64,000 nucleotides of DNA from Ketobacter alkanivorans (GCF_002863865.1 NZ_CP022684.1:4841990-4905989); one strand, 5' to 3'. Numbered from the stretch's first letter, positions 32,201 through 41,982 are shown. Program-made: numbers and translations. The notes: generated by a model not told the origin, from the letters alone.

Positions 32201-34912
32201 TTGAGTGTCACACTGGATGGTCAAGATTGTGATGAAAATTCTGTTTCGGCAATACGATTAATGGGGCAGGGGATGTGCTATTCACTGCGCGGCTTCCTGA
32301 CGAACTGGTTGGGCGTTACCCTGCTTTTGTGCATGGCAGCCGTCGGGTCTGTATCCGCCAATGCGACTTCTCGTTTTGTCTCTGCTGATTCCAAGCTTTC
32401 CATTCTGATTAATGGCTTAGGGGCCAAGCAGCTCGATGTGTCCAGTTACCTGGAGATTACGCCGGATCCACAGGGTTTGGCGGAGCTCGATGACATTCTG
32501 CAGTTGCCCGATAGTGCGTTTACGCCGCTGCAGTCGCAAACCCTGTTTTCGTCCATGAGCAATCAGGCGTATTGGGTCCGGGCCAGTGTTCGGGAAAGTG
32601 CGCGGGGGGCGCAGGCTGCTTCACGGTGGTTGCTGGTGTTGGAGAACCCCCATTTGGTTGGTGGGGCGATGTATATTGCCCGTAATGGAACGTTGGACAG
32701 CTCAGGATTCACGTTGGTGGAGTCGATTCAGGATCGGTATCTGGTCTATCCGGTTGATCTGGCCTTGAACGATACTTTCGAGCTGTATATTAAACTGAAT
32801 GTGCGTGGGGCCATGACCATACCAGCCAAGGTCTGGCGAGAGGATGCCTATCGGCTGCACCAACGCAAAACGTTACCGGCCTGGGGCTTGTTGTTCGGTG
32901 GCTTATCGGCGCTGATTCTATATAACCTCTTTGTGATGGTCTCGTTACGAGAGCCGATGTATTGCTATCTGGCCGCATTTCTTTCATGCGGGTTATTGGT
33001 TACGGCTCATACTGAAGGCTTTCTGGCGCATTTTGCCGGATCGGTGCGCGTGTTTCAGTGGATTGGCTTTGGCGCCTTCTTTCAGTGTGTGGCACTGATG
33101 AGTGCGGCGCTATTTACGCGTGTATTTCTTAATACGCGGGCGGATTATCCTGTGATTGATCGTTTACTGCTGGCATCGATGGCGTTGTCATTGTTGCTGC
33201 TGGGTGCGTTAACGTTTCAGGTGCTGCCTCTACCCTTGTTTTTTAGTGGTTTCTCTGTGTGTGGGCTGTTGTTTTTCATCCCCGCGATGATTGCGTCATT
33301 GAGTGTGTCTGATCGGGCGACACGCTATTTTCTGGTAGGTTGGTCGATTTTCATCCTGGGGTACGCGATCTATCAGTTCGCCCAATTAGGTTTGGTGCCG
33401 GCGAACTATGTCACTGTGCATCTTAAAGAGGTGGCGCTAGGCATGTTGGGGATTACCCTGTCGTTGGGCATCGCCTCTCAGATTCAGAAAGAACGCTCCC
33501 AGAAAAGTATGGGGCTGACTCAGCAGCAGGAAACCATGCTGGAGTTAAAGTACACCGAGGAACAGATTCAAAAGAAGGTGCTACGCGATACATTACAGGA
33601 GTTCCCCAACGCTGAGGCGTTGCAAAGTGCGGCCAGTAGGGTGATTGAGTCTGTTGGCTCTACCGGTGAGACGGTCACTATGGTGCTGGTGGAGCTTCAT
33701 CATCTTAGCCTGGTTGAAAGTAAGCTGGGCCACGCGGCCAAGAATGAGCTGCTGACTCGAGCCACTAAGCGCCTGAGCATTGTATTGCGCAGTATTGTGG
33801 GTGTGGTCTCGCTGAAAGAGCTCAATGGCCAGTACGTGCCGATGGCGGTTCTTGATTCTAACCGCTATGCATTTTTGCTGAGATCCATGGATGACGTTGC
33901 GGTGAACTTTGCCGTGGATGAAGTGGAAGTCTCGATGCAAAGGCCTTTCTTTTATCAAGGCATCGGGTTACAGCCTGGGGTGTCATTTGGAGTGGCCCGG
34001 CTCAGTGACACTGAGGCCTCTTTTGACTCCTTGTACCAGCATGCGTTAAATGCGTTGCGTGCGGATACCGAAAAAAACCTGTTGAAGGGTTACCAGCTGG
34101 AATCGGTGGATCAATATAATCCGCGCAATATCAGTCTGATCAATCAGCTACGACAGGCAATACAAGAGAACGAAATATCGCTGTATTTTCAGCCCGTTTA
34201 TGATTTAAGCAGCAATCAGCCGTGTGGTATTGAGGTATTGACCCGATGGGATACATCTCATGGGGAGAAGGTCAACCCTAATGAGATATTCTATTTAGCT
34301 GAAGTTGGTGGCTTTGTGGCAGAGTTGACCTTGAAAGTCATGGAGCAGGCGATTTGTCATTATCTGACTGCCGTTGACCCCCAAGACAACCCGATAAAGC
34401 TGTCGGTGAATCTTTCCCCCAAGTGTCTGCGAGAGGATCGTTTTTTGGAAGAGGTGGGAATACTGCTAACCCGCTATCATATGCCCTCCAAAATGCTGTC
34501 GTTCGAAATCAAGGAGGCTGCCATCATAGAAGATCCGTGCATCACGCGAGAAGCGCTGAATCGCATTCGCTCTATGGGTATCAGTCTTACTATTGATGAG
34601 TTTGGAGCCGCCTACAGCAATTCCAGTTATATGAGCAGTTTGCCGGTGGCGGAAGTAAAGCTGGATCAGCGCATTGTGGCCAGGTTGGATAACAAGTTTC
34701 ATTATGATTCGGTTGCGGGGCTCATAAATTTGTGTCGCGAGCAGGACATCAAGTTGGTGATTCACGGTGTTGAGGATGAGAGCACGTTGGCGCGCTTGGA
34801 GCAGATGGGATGCAGTTTTGCTCAGGGACATTATTTCTCTGCACCGGTGAAGGCAGGCGAGTTCCGGCTTGGCAAGGGGCAAATGCGACGCTCTCGTTAT
34901 CAGCGGGCCTGA
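32201..34912 (+). CDS. 7TM-DISM protein with degenerate GGDEF and EAL domains, 903 aa
   Basis: Order: signal region to about residue 53, a DISMED2-type extracellular sensor (about 75-215), seven membrane helices (about 225-425), a short coiled coil, a GGDEF-fold domain (about 460-620) and an EAL-fold domain (about 640-885). The GGDEF signature is replaced by LDSNRYAFLL. The EAL motif is EVL, the DDFGTGYS loop reads DEFGAAYS, and the late EGVE motif reads HGVED. Both domains therefore look catalytically weak or dead, and the protein probably senses or binds c-di-GMP. The start is TTG 32201 behind GGGGAG; ATG 32273 would give a more usual signal peptide. Confidence 0.9.
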   Translation: MSVTLDGQDCDENSVSAIRLMGQGMCYSLRGFLTNWLGVTLLLCMAAVGSVSANATSRFVSADSKLSILINGLGAKQLDVSSYLEITPDPQGLAELDDILQLPDSAFTPLQSQTLFSSMSNQAYWVRASVRESARGAQAASRWLLVLENPHLVGGAMYIARNGTLDSSGFTLVESIQDRYLVYPVDLALNDTFELYIKLNVRGAMTIPAKVWREDAYRLHQRKTLPAWGLLFGGLSALILYNLFVMVSLREPMYCYLAAFLSCGLLVTAHTEGFLAHFAGSVRVFQWIGFGAFFQCVALMSAALFTRVFLNTRADYPVIDRLLLASMALSLLLLGALTFQVLPLPLFFSGFSVCGLLFFIPAMIASLSVSDRATRYFLVGWSIFILGYAIYQFAQLGLVPANYVTVHLKEVALGMLGITLSLGIASQIQKERSQKSMGLTQQQETMLELKYTEEQIQKKVLRDTLQEFPNAEALQSAASRVIESVGSTGETVTMVLVELHHLSLVESKLGHAAKNELLTRATKRLSIVLRSIVGVVSLKELNGQYVPMAVLDSNRYAFLLRSMDDVAVNFAVDEVEVSMQRPFFYQGIGLQPGVSFGVARLSDTEASFDSLYQHALNALRADTEKNLLKGYQLESVDQYNPRNISLINQLRQAIQENEISLYFQPVYDLSSNQPCGIEVLTRWDTSHGEKVNPNEIFYLAEVGGFVAELTLKVMEQAICHYLTAVDPQDNPIKLSVNLSPKCLREDRFLEEVGILLTRYHMPSKMLSFEIKEAAIIEDPCITREALNRIRSMGISLTIDEFGAAYSNSSYMSSLPVAEVKLDQRIVARLDNKFHYDSVAGLINLCREQDIKLVIHGVEDESTLARLEQMGCSFAQGHYFSAPVKAGEFRLGKGQMRRSRYQRA

Positions 34913-34923
34913 GCCAGATCGGT

Positions 34924-34929
34924 TATAAT
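34924..34929 (+). promoter_or_regulatory. candidate -10 box TATAAT of bolA
   Basis: An exact TATAAT 31 nt before the bolA ATG. No good -35 box at the right spacing, so support is limited. Confidence 0.35.
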
Positions 34930-34959
34930 CGGCCCAATGCGTCCTAAGAGAAGATGATT

Positions 34960-35295
34960 ATGTCAAAACCCTTTCCTGTTCAGGCGGCCATTGAGTCAAA
35001 ACTCAGCCAGCACTTCAACCCAAGCCTGTTGCAAGTCGTGAACGAGAGCCATATGCACAGTGTTCCGGCCAATTCAGAGACCCATTTTAAAGTGGTTGTT
35101 GTGTCTGATCTGTTTACCGGCAAGCGATCCGTCGCGCGTCATCAGATGATCTATAAGGTGTTGTCTGAAGAGCTGGCGGGGCCGGTACATGCGCTTGCCA
35201 TTCACACGTATACCGATGATGAGTGGCAGAAGACCGGGGCAGAAAGCCCTGATTCACCTACGTGTCGGGGAGGCAGTAAAGCCGATCAGCATTGA
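34960..35295 (+). CDS. bolA: BolA family protein
   Basis: The 111-aa product has the BolA fold landmarks: IESKLSQHFNPSLLQVVNESHMH, then FKVVVVSDLFTGKRSVARHQMIYKVLSEEL and VHALAIHTYTDDEW. The invariant His of the HALAIHTYT strand is present. BolA proteins bind Fe-S clusters with monothiol glutaredoxins and influence cell shape and biofilm. ATG 34960 has AGAGAAG six nt upstream; ATG 34954 would overlap that site. The end overlaps the convergent DUF454 gene by 10 bp. Confidence 0.93.
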   Translation: MSKPFPVQAAIESKLSQHFNPSLLQVVNESHMHSVPANSETHFKVVVVSDLFTGKRSVARHQMIYKVLSEELAGPVHALAIHTYTDDEWQKTGAESPDSPTCRGGSKADQH

Positions 35296-35729
35296 TTGTC
35301 CAATGTGCTTGGCTTGTTGGTCACCACAGCATTGCCCTCAATTATCAGAGTCGGCATTCTTACGATGTAGATGGTTACACCGCTGGCAATAATCAACAGC
35401 AAAATCTTCAGTATTACAGCGCTCACAAAAAATAGCGCCGATGTGGATATAGTGAACCACAGCATAATAAGAATATAGGCTTTGGCTTTGAGGGGAATGC
35501 CTTTGCCATCAATGTAGAGGTGGATGTAAGGGCCAAGCTGAGGTTGATTTAAGAGCCAATCGTGGAAGCGTGTTGAGCTTTTGGCAAAGCAGCTGACGGC
35601 AAGAAGCAGAAACGGCGTAGTGGGCAGTAGTGGCAAAAAAATACCGATCACGCCCAACACTACAGAGAGCCAGCCCACTGTGATCAGGCTATAGCGAATG
35701 AAGATATTGAGCTGCTTTGCTTCTGCCAT
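35286..35729 (-). CDS. DUF454 (YbaN-like) inner-membrane protein, 147 aa
   Basis: Typical YbaN/DUF454: first helix LITVGWLSVVLGVIGIFLPLLPTTPFLLLA, then CFAKSSTRFHDWLLNQPQLGPYI and a GIPLKAKAY loop before two further helices. Members are inner-membrane proteins of unknown function, sometimes near heme or stress genes. No partner is obvious. It shares 10 bp with the end of bolA. Confidence 0.9.
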   Translation of the reverse strand: MAEAKQLNIFIRYSLITVGWLSVVLGVIGIFLPLLPTTPFLLLAVSCFAKSSTRFHDWLLNQPQLGPYIHLYIDGKGIPLKAKAYILIMLWFTISTSALFFVSAVILKILLLIIASGVTIYIVRMPTLIIEGNAVVTNKPSTLDNQC

Positions 35730-35759
35730 GTATGACTAACCATGAATAAACAATTGTGT

Positions 35760-36710
35760 TCAGAACCGCAGAACTAAACCTGTCGAAATACCCGTTTCTT
35801 CCCAGCTTACCTCATTCAATTGGGTTCTGCCACGGGACCCATCGGCGAAGAATACCGTGTCTTGTCCTGGGTCAGTACTCCAGTTTGTCAGGTGCCAATC
35901 GATCCAAAGCGATACCAGGTTGGAAAATTGATATGCGTAATTGATTCCCAGGCTGTATCCGGAGCCTGTAGCGCTCTGCTCAAAGCTTTTGGGGTGGGCG
36001 AAGTCGGAGCGCAGGTTCCAGTCGGCTTCTGCGGAGTAATCCAGCCATTGATATTTTGCGGTTAGATTTACGCGGTGATCGCGGGTTTCCAGCCCCCAGC
36101 CCATACCCACCCAGTAGACGTTCCATTGTGTGTCATAGCTGCTCTTTAAGGTGTTCCGAAATGGGCCTACGGCGGTGGGGTTGTCGGTGTTGATGGTTTG
36201 CAGACCTTCGGTCATAAGCATGTTTTGCTTTTTGGAGGTGAATCCGATCATGGGTTTCAGAACCTGAAAATCGCTTATTTGGTAACGTCGGGCCAAGCCT
36301 ACACTGATGTCGGTCATGGATGAGTTGACGGCGGAGGAATAACTGCGGCTGTATTCATCCTGGCGATTATCGCTATCGTAATCGGAATCCTGTACGGTGC
36401 CTTCGTTGGCCGTTCCGGTACTGAAATCCACCAGCAGCTCATGGTCAGCAAGCCAGCCGCGGTGGAAGCGCATCAGGCTGGACATGTTGAACTGGCGAAA
36501 ATTCACGTCTTTGTATGTGAGTTCTGACAGGATATTTGGGCCATCACTGCCACCGGCAATGTTCCACTGCAGGGTGCCTTGAGAGTTGCCAACGCCGGTG
36601 TTGAATTCGATATCATACGCCGACGCCTGAGGATAATAAGCCAGAGTGTTTGTGGACACGGAGAGTCCTGCGATAATAGCCAGTACAGTCAGAGTCTTGA
36701 TCGGGCGCAT
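35760..36710 (-). CDS. outer-membrane beta-barrel protein, omptin-like, 316 aa
   Basis: Signal peptide (LTVLAIIAGLSVSTNTLA) and alternating strands ending in ISTGLVLRF, a typical barrel end. DHELLVDFSTGTANEGTVQDSDYDSDN and the later long strands resemble the omptin-like fold of Gram-negative outer-membrane proteases, but I cannot confirm the catalytic Asp/His set, so a structural rather than enzymatic call is made. AGGAACC precedes the ATG. The gap 36711-36970 is AT-rich and holds no gene. Confidence 0.75.
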   Translation of the reverse strand: MRPIKTLTVLAIIAGLSVSTNTLAYYPQASAYDIEFNTGVGNSQGTLQWNIAGGSDGPNILSELTYKDVNFRQFNMSSLMRFHRGWLADHELLVDFSTGTANEGTVQDSDYDSDNRQDEYSRSYSSAVNSSMTDISVGLARRYQISDFQVLKPMIGFTSKKQNMLMTEGLQTINTDNPTAVGPFRNTLKSSYDTQWNVYWVGMGWGLETRDHRVNLTAKYQWLDYSAEADWNLRSDFAHPKSFEQSATGSGYSLGINYAYQFSNLVSLWIDWHLTNWSTDPGQDTVFFADGSRGRTQLNEVSWEETGISTGLVLRF

Positions 36711-36973
36711 GAGCTTGGTTCCTGCATGAAATTAAACTTTCCTGCATTCAGGTTAGAACAAAATCAGCCCTTTAAAGTGACGTAACTAATTGAAAATAAA
36801 TAAGATATAGTTATTCAATAAGTTATGCGGTGATTTTTTTTTAATGCTCATTTTGACGTAAATTTGACATTAGAAATGGATTTAGGCTGAATTTTGATCA
36901 TTGGCAGGTGAGCTCCAGCGAATACCGGTTTCGTTATATCTCAATAGACTAAAAAGGCGTTTTAAGATGGTTG

Positions 36974-37696
36974 ATGGACGGCAAATGGGCTTCTGTGAGG
37001 GTTGCTAACAGGATGACGGACGAAGCACTAGCGTGGAAGAGCGAAGAGCTCAGTATCAAGTACTGCCGCCGCAAAACCATTGGCATATACGTCAGCGCGG
37101 AGAAGGGCGTGGAAGTACGTGTGCCTCATTTCGTGTCCCGTCAGGAGGCATTGAATTTTGTGGATTCCAAGCAGGACTGGATTCACAAGCAGTTATTAAA
37201 TATTGCAGAACGGCCCGTTCGGTTCGAGCCTACCTATCAGTGGGGTGAGGTTTTCTATTTTCTCGGTGAAAAACAGCGCTTTCATCATCAGGCGCTGGAT
37301 GCAGTCGATTTAGTGCTTCCTGGCAGTGATCAGGATGATAGTGACCGCATAGAGCGGCGCGTGCAGAGCTGGTTCCGTGAGCAGGCTTTACTGCTGTTCA
37401 ATGAGCGGCATGAGCACTGGCGAGAGCAAATGAGAGGGTTTGAATTGCCCGAGTCGGAGGTTCAGCAGCGTTCAATGAAGCGTCGTTGGGGCACCTGTCG
37501 TAAAAACGGCAAGATCATTCTGAACACCCATCTAGCCCGTTATCCGATCAACTGCGTAGATGTGGTGATTGTGCACGAGCTTTGTCATTTGCTGGAATTT
37601 AATCACAGCCGTCATTTTTATAATTTGATGGATCAGGCGTTGCCAAGCTGGAAAGAGCACGATGCCATGTTGAATCGTCTTAGCCTGCTGTATTAA
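36974..37696 (+). CDS. YgjP-type metallopeptidase (M48-related), 240 aa
   Basis: DUF45/YgjP family: N-terminal VRVPHFVSRQEALNFVDSKQDWI, a RWGTCRKNGKI block (SxWGSC-like), and the zinc site HELCHLLEFNHSRHFY, with two His in HELCH and the third downstream. The family is a predicted soluble zinc peptidase; the E. coli homologue YgjP has been linked to UTP metabolism. ATG 36974 is the first start in frame; ATG 37013 is an alternative with similar support. Monocistronic. Confidence 0.9.
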   Translation: MDGKWASVRVANRMTDEALAWKSEELSIKYCRRKTIGIYVSAEKGVEVRVPHFVSRQEALNFVDSKQDWIHKQLLNIAERPVRFEPTYQWGEVFYFLGEKQRFHHQALDAVDLVLPGSDQDDSDRIERRVQSWFREQALLLFNERHEHWREQMRGFELPESEVQQRSMKRRWGTCRKNGKIILNTHLARYPINCVDVVIVHELCHLLEFNHSRHFYNLMDQALPSWKEHDAMLNRLSLLY

Positions 37697-37816
37697 AACA
37701 GCTTCTTTCTAACCCCCGATTGACCTCGGTTTGTCACTTTTGATCATTGTTGGATCAATTCCCTCTGGCCTAGGATTAAAACAAGCGTTTAATCAATTTA
37801 TCCAGAGGGAGCTCAG

Positions 37817-38932
37817 ATGTCTGAACATCAGCCGGCCTGTTTCGATCTTACCTTGACGGAAGAACAGCGCATTACCCGCGAATCCATTCGCCGCTTTGTT
37901 GAATCTCAGATCAAATCCATTGCCCGTGACGTTGATGAGGCAGCTGCGGTTCCACAAAATTTTTACGATAGCGTTAATGAATTGGGCTTGAGCCTGATGC
38001 CCATACCAGAAGCGTTGGGCGGAGCAGGTATGCCTCGATCGCCTGTATCGAACATGTTGAACGCAGAAGATTTGGGTCAGGGGGATATGTCGTTGGCAAT
38101 TGGCGCGTTGACGCCCTTGAGCTTTATTAATGCAGTGCTGGATCATGGCACAGAAGATCAACAGGAAGCCTATTTAACCCCTCTGGCGGCGGAAACGTTT
38201 CAGGCTGCCACCATCGCTTTGATGGAGCCCCGTGCCACCTTCGAGTCATCGGATTTGAAAACAGTGGCGACTCCGGTTGCCGATGGTTACTCCTTGACCG
38301 GAGTGAAGACGCTGGTGCCTCTGGCGGCACAGTCGAAGTTTATTATGGTGATTGCCGCGGTGGCAGGGGAAGACGGAAGCGCCGCCTTCGTGGTGGACGC
38401 CGGTGCTGGCGATGTCGCCGGTATGACCATGGTTGAAGAATCCTTTATGGGGCTGCGGCCACTGAGTTTGAGCAGGATAGAGCTTGCGGATGTGGTAGTG
38501 CCAGAAACGGCGCGTATTAATATCGATGTGGCCAGGTTGCTGGATCTTTCCAGTATTGGTCTGGCGGCGGTGGCGGTTGGTTGCTGTCAGGCTGTATTGG
38601 ATTACGTTGTACCCTATGTGAATGATCGCACCGCTTTTGGCGAACCCATATCACATCGCCAATCCGTGGCCTTTATGGTGGCGGATATGGCTACCGAATT
38701 GGAGGCAATGCGTTTGCTGGTGTATCGGGCAGCCTCCCGTGCTGAGCAAGGGTTGGCGTTCCACGAAAATGCCTACTGGTGTCGTATTTTCTGTGCCGAA
38801 AAAGCCATGGAAATCGGCACCAATGGTGTTCAACTATTGGGAGGTCATGGTTTTATCCGCGAGCATCCGGTTGAAATGTGGTATCGGAATTTACGCGCAG
38901 CTGCGCTGCTTCAGGGCGCAGTGGTTATTTAA
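37817..38932 (+). CDS. acyl-CoA dehydrogenase family protein, catalytic Glu replaced, 371 aa
   Basis: FAD-dependent acyl-CoA dehydrogenase fold: N-terminal helical domain, a middle barrel (ATIALMEPRATFESSDLKT), and a C-terminal four-helix domain with DRTAFGEPISHRQSVAFMVADM and GTNGVQLLGGHGFIREHPVEMWYRN. The usual catalytic Glu (LEGT) position reads LLQGAVV, so Gln stands there and ordinary dehydrogenation may be lost or changed. GAGGGAGC precedes ATG. It is followed 39 nt later by a second, normal family member, suggesting a two-gene operon. Confidence 0.9.
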   Translation: MSEHQPACFDLTLTEEQRITRESIRRFVESQIKSIARDVDEAAAVPQNFYDSVNELGLSLMPIPEALGGAGMPRSPVSNMLNAEDLGQGDMSLAIGALTPLSFINAVLDHGTEDQQEAYLTPLAAETFQAATIALMEPRATFESSDLKTVATPVADGYSLTGVKTLVPLAAQSKFIMVIAAVAGEDGSAAFVVDAGAGDVAGMTMVEESFMGLRPLSLSRIELADVVVPETARINIDVARLLDLSSIGLAAVAVGCCQAVLDYVVPYVNDRTAFGEPISHRQSVAFMVADMATELEAMRLLVYRAASRAEQGLAFHENAYWCRIFCAEKAMEIGTNGVQLLGGHGFIREHPVEMWYRNLRAAALLQGAVVI

Positions 38933-38971
38933 GCGATCATCGGATCAGGCATTCTAAAGGCGAGAACAACT

Positions 38972-40174
38972 ATGATTAATCTTGAATTACCAAAGAAATT
39001 GCAGATGGCGCAAAACATGAGCCATCAACTGGCCAGCACGGTGTTTCGTCCCATTGCACGTAAATACGATAAGATTGAACATTGCGATACACCGCAGGAA
39101 TTGATTCCTATTGGTCAGATGCTGAAAAGCATGGGCATGAGTTCAGAAACCGGCGGCAAGGATAGCAGCAGCGATAGCGTTAAAAACGGCGCTAATATGA
39201 TGCAGGTGCTGGCCACCGGCGAGATGAGCTGGGGCTGCATCGGTTTGATGTTGTCCATTCCTGGGCTGGGTTTAGGTAACGCTGCGATTCAGGCAGTGGG
39301 TACACCAGAGCAAAAGAAAAAATTCGGCGGTCTGCATTGCGCGATGGCCATCACCGAGCCCGGTTGTGGTTCTGACTCTGCGGCGGTTAAAACATCGGCG
39401 GTGCTGGATGGCGATGAGTGGGTGCTGAACGGCGAAAAGATTTTTGCAACGGCGGCCAGCCGTGGTGATGCCGTGGTGGTGTGGGCGACCCTTGATAAGC
39501 ATAAGGGTAAGGCGGCTATCAAATCATTTGTGGTGGAGCAGGGTACGCCAGGCATGAGCATCGTGCGCTGCGAGGACAAGATGGGGTTGCGGGTATCCGA
39601 TACGGCGGCCATTCTGTTCAGCGACTGTCGCATTCCCAAAGATAACATCCTGGGTTCGCCTGAAATTGCAGACACAGCCGAAGCCCGTAAGAAAGCGTTC
39701 GGTGGTGTTATGCAGACCTTTGATAACACACGCCCGCCGGTGGGAGCCATGGCCTATGGTGTGGCCCGCGCCGCACTTGAGATCACCAAAGATCTATTGT
39801 TGAAGGAAGGGGTTGAGCTGAACTACGACCGCACCATCAATAACAGCAGTGCCTTACAGGCTGAAATGTACCGCATGGAGGCCGAGTTGGAGGCCGCCCG
39901 TTTGCTGATTCTGAAGGCCGCCTGGATGGCCGATAATAAACAGCCTAACTCCAAACAGGCGTCGATGTGCAAAGCTAAAGCGGGGCGTGTCGGTAATAAG
40001 ATTACCTTAAAGTGTGTGGAGTTGTGTGGCTCCCTGGGTTACGGCGAAGAGCTGCTGGTGGAGAAATTTGCCCGTGATTCGAAGATTCTGGATATTTTTG
40101 AAGGCACGCAACAGATTCAGCAGTTGATCATTGCGCGCAACGTGTTGGGAAAATCGTCCAGCGAATTGAAGTAG
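38972..40174 (+). CDS. acyl-CoA dehydrogenase, 400 aa
   Basis: Complete family member: AITEPGCGSDSAAVKTSA (FAD/substrate loop), LNGEKIFATAASRGD, MGLRVSDTAAILFSDCRIP, and the end motif KILDIFEGTQQIQQLIIARNVLG with the catalytic Glu. It probably oxidises acyl-CoA in fatty acid or branched-chain breakdown, perhaps as a heteromer with the preceding gene. It ends in a strong terminator. Confidence 0.93.
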   Translation: MINLELPKKLQMAQNMSHQLASTVFRPIARKYDKIEHCDTPQELIPIGQMLKSMGMSSETGGKDSSSDSVKNGANMMQVLATGEMSWGCIGLMLSIPGLGLGNAAIQAVGTPEQKKKFGGLHCAMAITEPGCGSDSAAVKTSAVLDGDEWVLNGEKIFATAASRGDAVVVWATLDKHKGKAAIKSFVVEQGTPGMSIVRCEDKMGLRVSDTAAILFSDCRIPKDNILGSPEIADTAEARKKAFGGVMQTFDNTRPPVGAMAYGVARAALEITKDLLLKEGVELNYDRTINNSSALQAEMYRMEAELEAARLLILKAAWMADNKQPNSKQASMCKAKAGRVGNKITLKCVELCGSLGYGEELLVEKFARDSKILDIFEGTQQIQQLIIARNVLGKSSSELK

Positions 40175-40188
40175 TGGCTGCAGGACGG

Positions 40189-40235
40189 CCATGCCATGGT
40201 GAAGTCAGCACTTCTCCATGGCATGGTGGGTTTTT
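40189..40235 (+). terminator. rho-independent terminator of the acyl-CoA dehydrogenase pair
   Basis: Long stem CCATGCCATGG / CCATGGCATGG with an inner GAAGT / ACTTC stem and a T5 run at 40231-40235. Confidence 0.9.
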
Positions 40236-41982
40236 AATATATCAGCGCAGCCTGAGTGACCAGCCAGGGGAAGGTGGTGTACTTGCGATAATGGCGAATC
40301 AGCTTCACGGACTGTTCTCCATCATTCACATTTTTATCAACAATATACGCTTTCCAGTCACAGTGTTTGTGCTTGAACTCAATCGTGGAATAACCGTTCT
40401 GCGTGGTGTTGAAGTAGCGAATATGAGGATTGGTGAGACGCACGGCGGTGTTGGTGACGGCTTGCGCCAATAGCTGCTGTTCACCTTCCGGGGTGGCTGC
40501 CCCGATCATGTCAAACAGGCCGGCAGACGTCACCGAGGGCGTCATGAATTCCACCCCAATAAAGTTTTTGAAATCGAAAATAGAGCGCTTGTCGTAATCT
40601 TTTTTGATATGAGAGGCGATATAGGTGTGCAGATCGCCAGTCACCACCACAAAATTTTCCACCTGATTCAGAGCAACTTCGTTGTTGATTAAGTTGCGTT
40701 CGTAATCAAATCCATCCCAGGCATCCACATTAATGGGGAGCTTGCCGTTGGCCAATCGAACACCCAGTGAGCCCATATAGGTCTGGTTACCCAACAGCTT
40801 CCAGCGCGCAGACGAGCCAATCACACCATTCAGCAGCCAGTCTCGTTGATCTGAGCCCAGCAGGCTTTGCTGATCGCTTTTCCAGTTGGTGCAGCCATAA
40901 GGCACATAACGGCCGAAGAAATCGGCCTCACCGCAGGGGTGGCCGGTACGATAGGTACGGCCATCCAGCATGAACAGATCCACTAGATTACCCAGTTGTA
41001 CCCTGCGGTAATATTTCAGAAAACGATGGGGATCAGTTGAACTCCAATCAACTTCCACCCTGGCAGGGATATATTCCAACCAGGCTTGCTGGGAATCCAG
41101 CATCAATTGATGGAGGCGGGCGGGATCGTTGCCGTATTCCGCATCCACTGTAAACGGATGATCCGGTGCCCCCAGCGTATCCCGCTCGTAATCCCAGTAA
41201 GCATCGTTTGCGGTTTCGTGGTCGTCCCGTGTAATGATAAAGGTGTGTTGCTCCATTGCTTGCTGCAATAGCGGATCGGAGCGATAGGTTTTATACAGGT
41301 GTCGATAGTCGTCCAGATCCAGGGCCACGAGGCCGTCACTGGGCAGGACAATCAAGCGATCTTCAAACGGCAGGCTCTGGAAGCGGGGGTCACCTGCGGT
41401 TTCATAGATGAAATCCCCCAGATGAATTACAAAATCGATGGAATCGTCTTGGGCTATCTGCGCCATGGCACCGTAATAGCCATTGGTGTAATCCTGACAG
41501 GTGAGCAACGCCAGTTTGAGGTGATCCACTTCTGCGCCGAACGGTGGCGCAGTGCGGCAGCGACCGGTGCGGCTCACGGTGTTGTCGTATATGAAGCGGT
41601 AATAATAACGGATGTTGGGCTGCAGGTAGCCATCGACATCGATGTTCACGCAGTAATCGCGCTCTGGTTTGATGTGCTGGGATTCCACCAGGCTTTCAAA
41701 CTCCAGTTGCTGGAATTCGGCATCTCTTGCCACTTGGATAAACAGGGCCTGACCTGCTCGCCAGGCACTGGGATCGATTCGGGTCCATAGCACCACACCC
41801 GTAGGGGTTGGATCACCTGAGGATACAGATAGACTAAACACCCGTTGGGAATCGTAGTTCAGTGGGGCGTCGGTGGGGATAAGCCCGGCGCGAGCATCGC
41901 CACTGGTAAACGTGACTATATAGGGTGTGGCCACACCCGCTGCGAGAAAGGACAGAAATTTGCGTCGATCAATGGTGCTCAT
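40234..41982 (-). CDS. PhoD-like alkaline phosphatase, Tat-exported, 582 aa
   Basis: The N-terminus has a twin-arginine signal (TIDRRKFLSFLAAGVATP). The body is PhoD family: SLSVSSGDPTPTGVVLWTRID, LALLTCQDYTNGYYGAM, FVIHLGDFIYE, ITRDDHETANDAYW and VVVTGDLHTYIASH supply the metal-binding residues. It hydrolyses phosphomono- or diesters in the periplasm, probably under phosphate limitation, though no Pho box was identified. GGGAGCC precedes the ATG. Its stop codon overlaps the T-run of the convergent terminator. Confidence 0.93.
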   Translation of the reverse strand: MSTIDRRKFLSFLAAGVATPYIVTFTSGDARAGLIPTDAPLNYDSQRVFSLSVSSGDPTPTGVVLWTRIDPSAWRAGQALFIQVARDAEFQQLEFESLVESQHIKPERDYCVNIDVDGYLQPNIRYYYRFIYDNTVSRTGRCRTAPPFGAEVDHLKLALLTCQDYTNGYYGAMAQIAQDDSIDFVIHLGDFIYETAGDPRFQSLPFEDRLIVLPSDGLVALDLDDYRHLYKTYRSDPLLQQAMEQHTFIITRDDHETANDAYWDYERDTLGAPDHPFTVDAEYGNDPARLHQLMLDSQQAWLEYIPARVEVDWSSTDPHRFLKYYRRVQLGNLVDLFMLDGRTYRTGHPCGEADFFGRYVPYGCTNWKSDQQSLLGSDQRDWLLNGVIGSSARWKLLGNQTYMGSLGVRLANGKLPINVDAWDGFDYERNLINNEVALNQVENFVVVTGDLHTYIASHIKKDYDKRSIFDFKNFIGVEFMTPSVTSAGLFDMIGAATPEGEQQLLAQAVTNTAVRLTNPHIRYFNTTQNGYSTIEFKHKHCDWKAYIVDKNVNDGEQSVKLIRHYRKYTTFPWLVTQAALIY

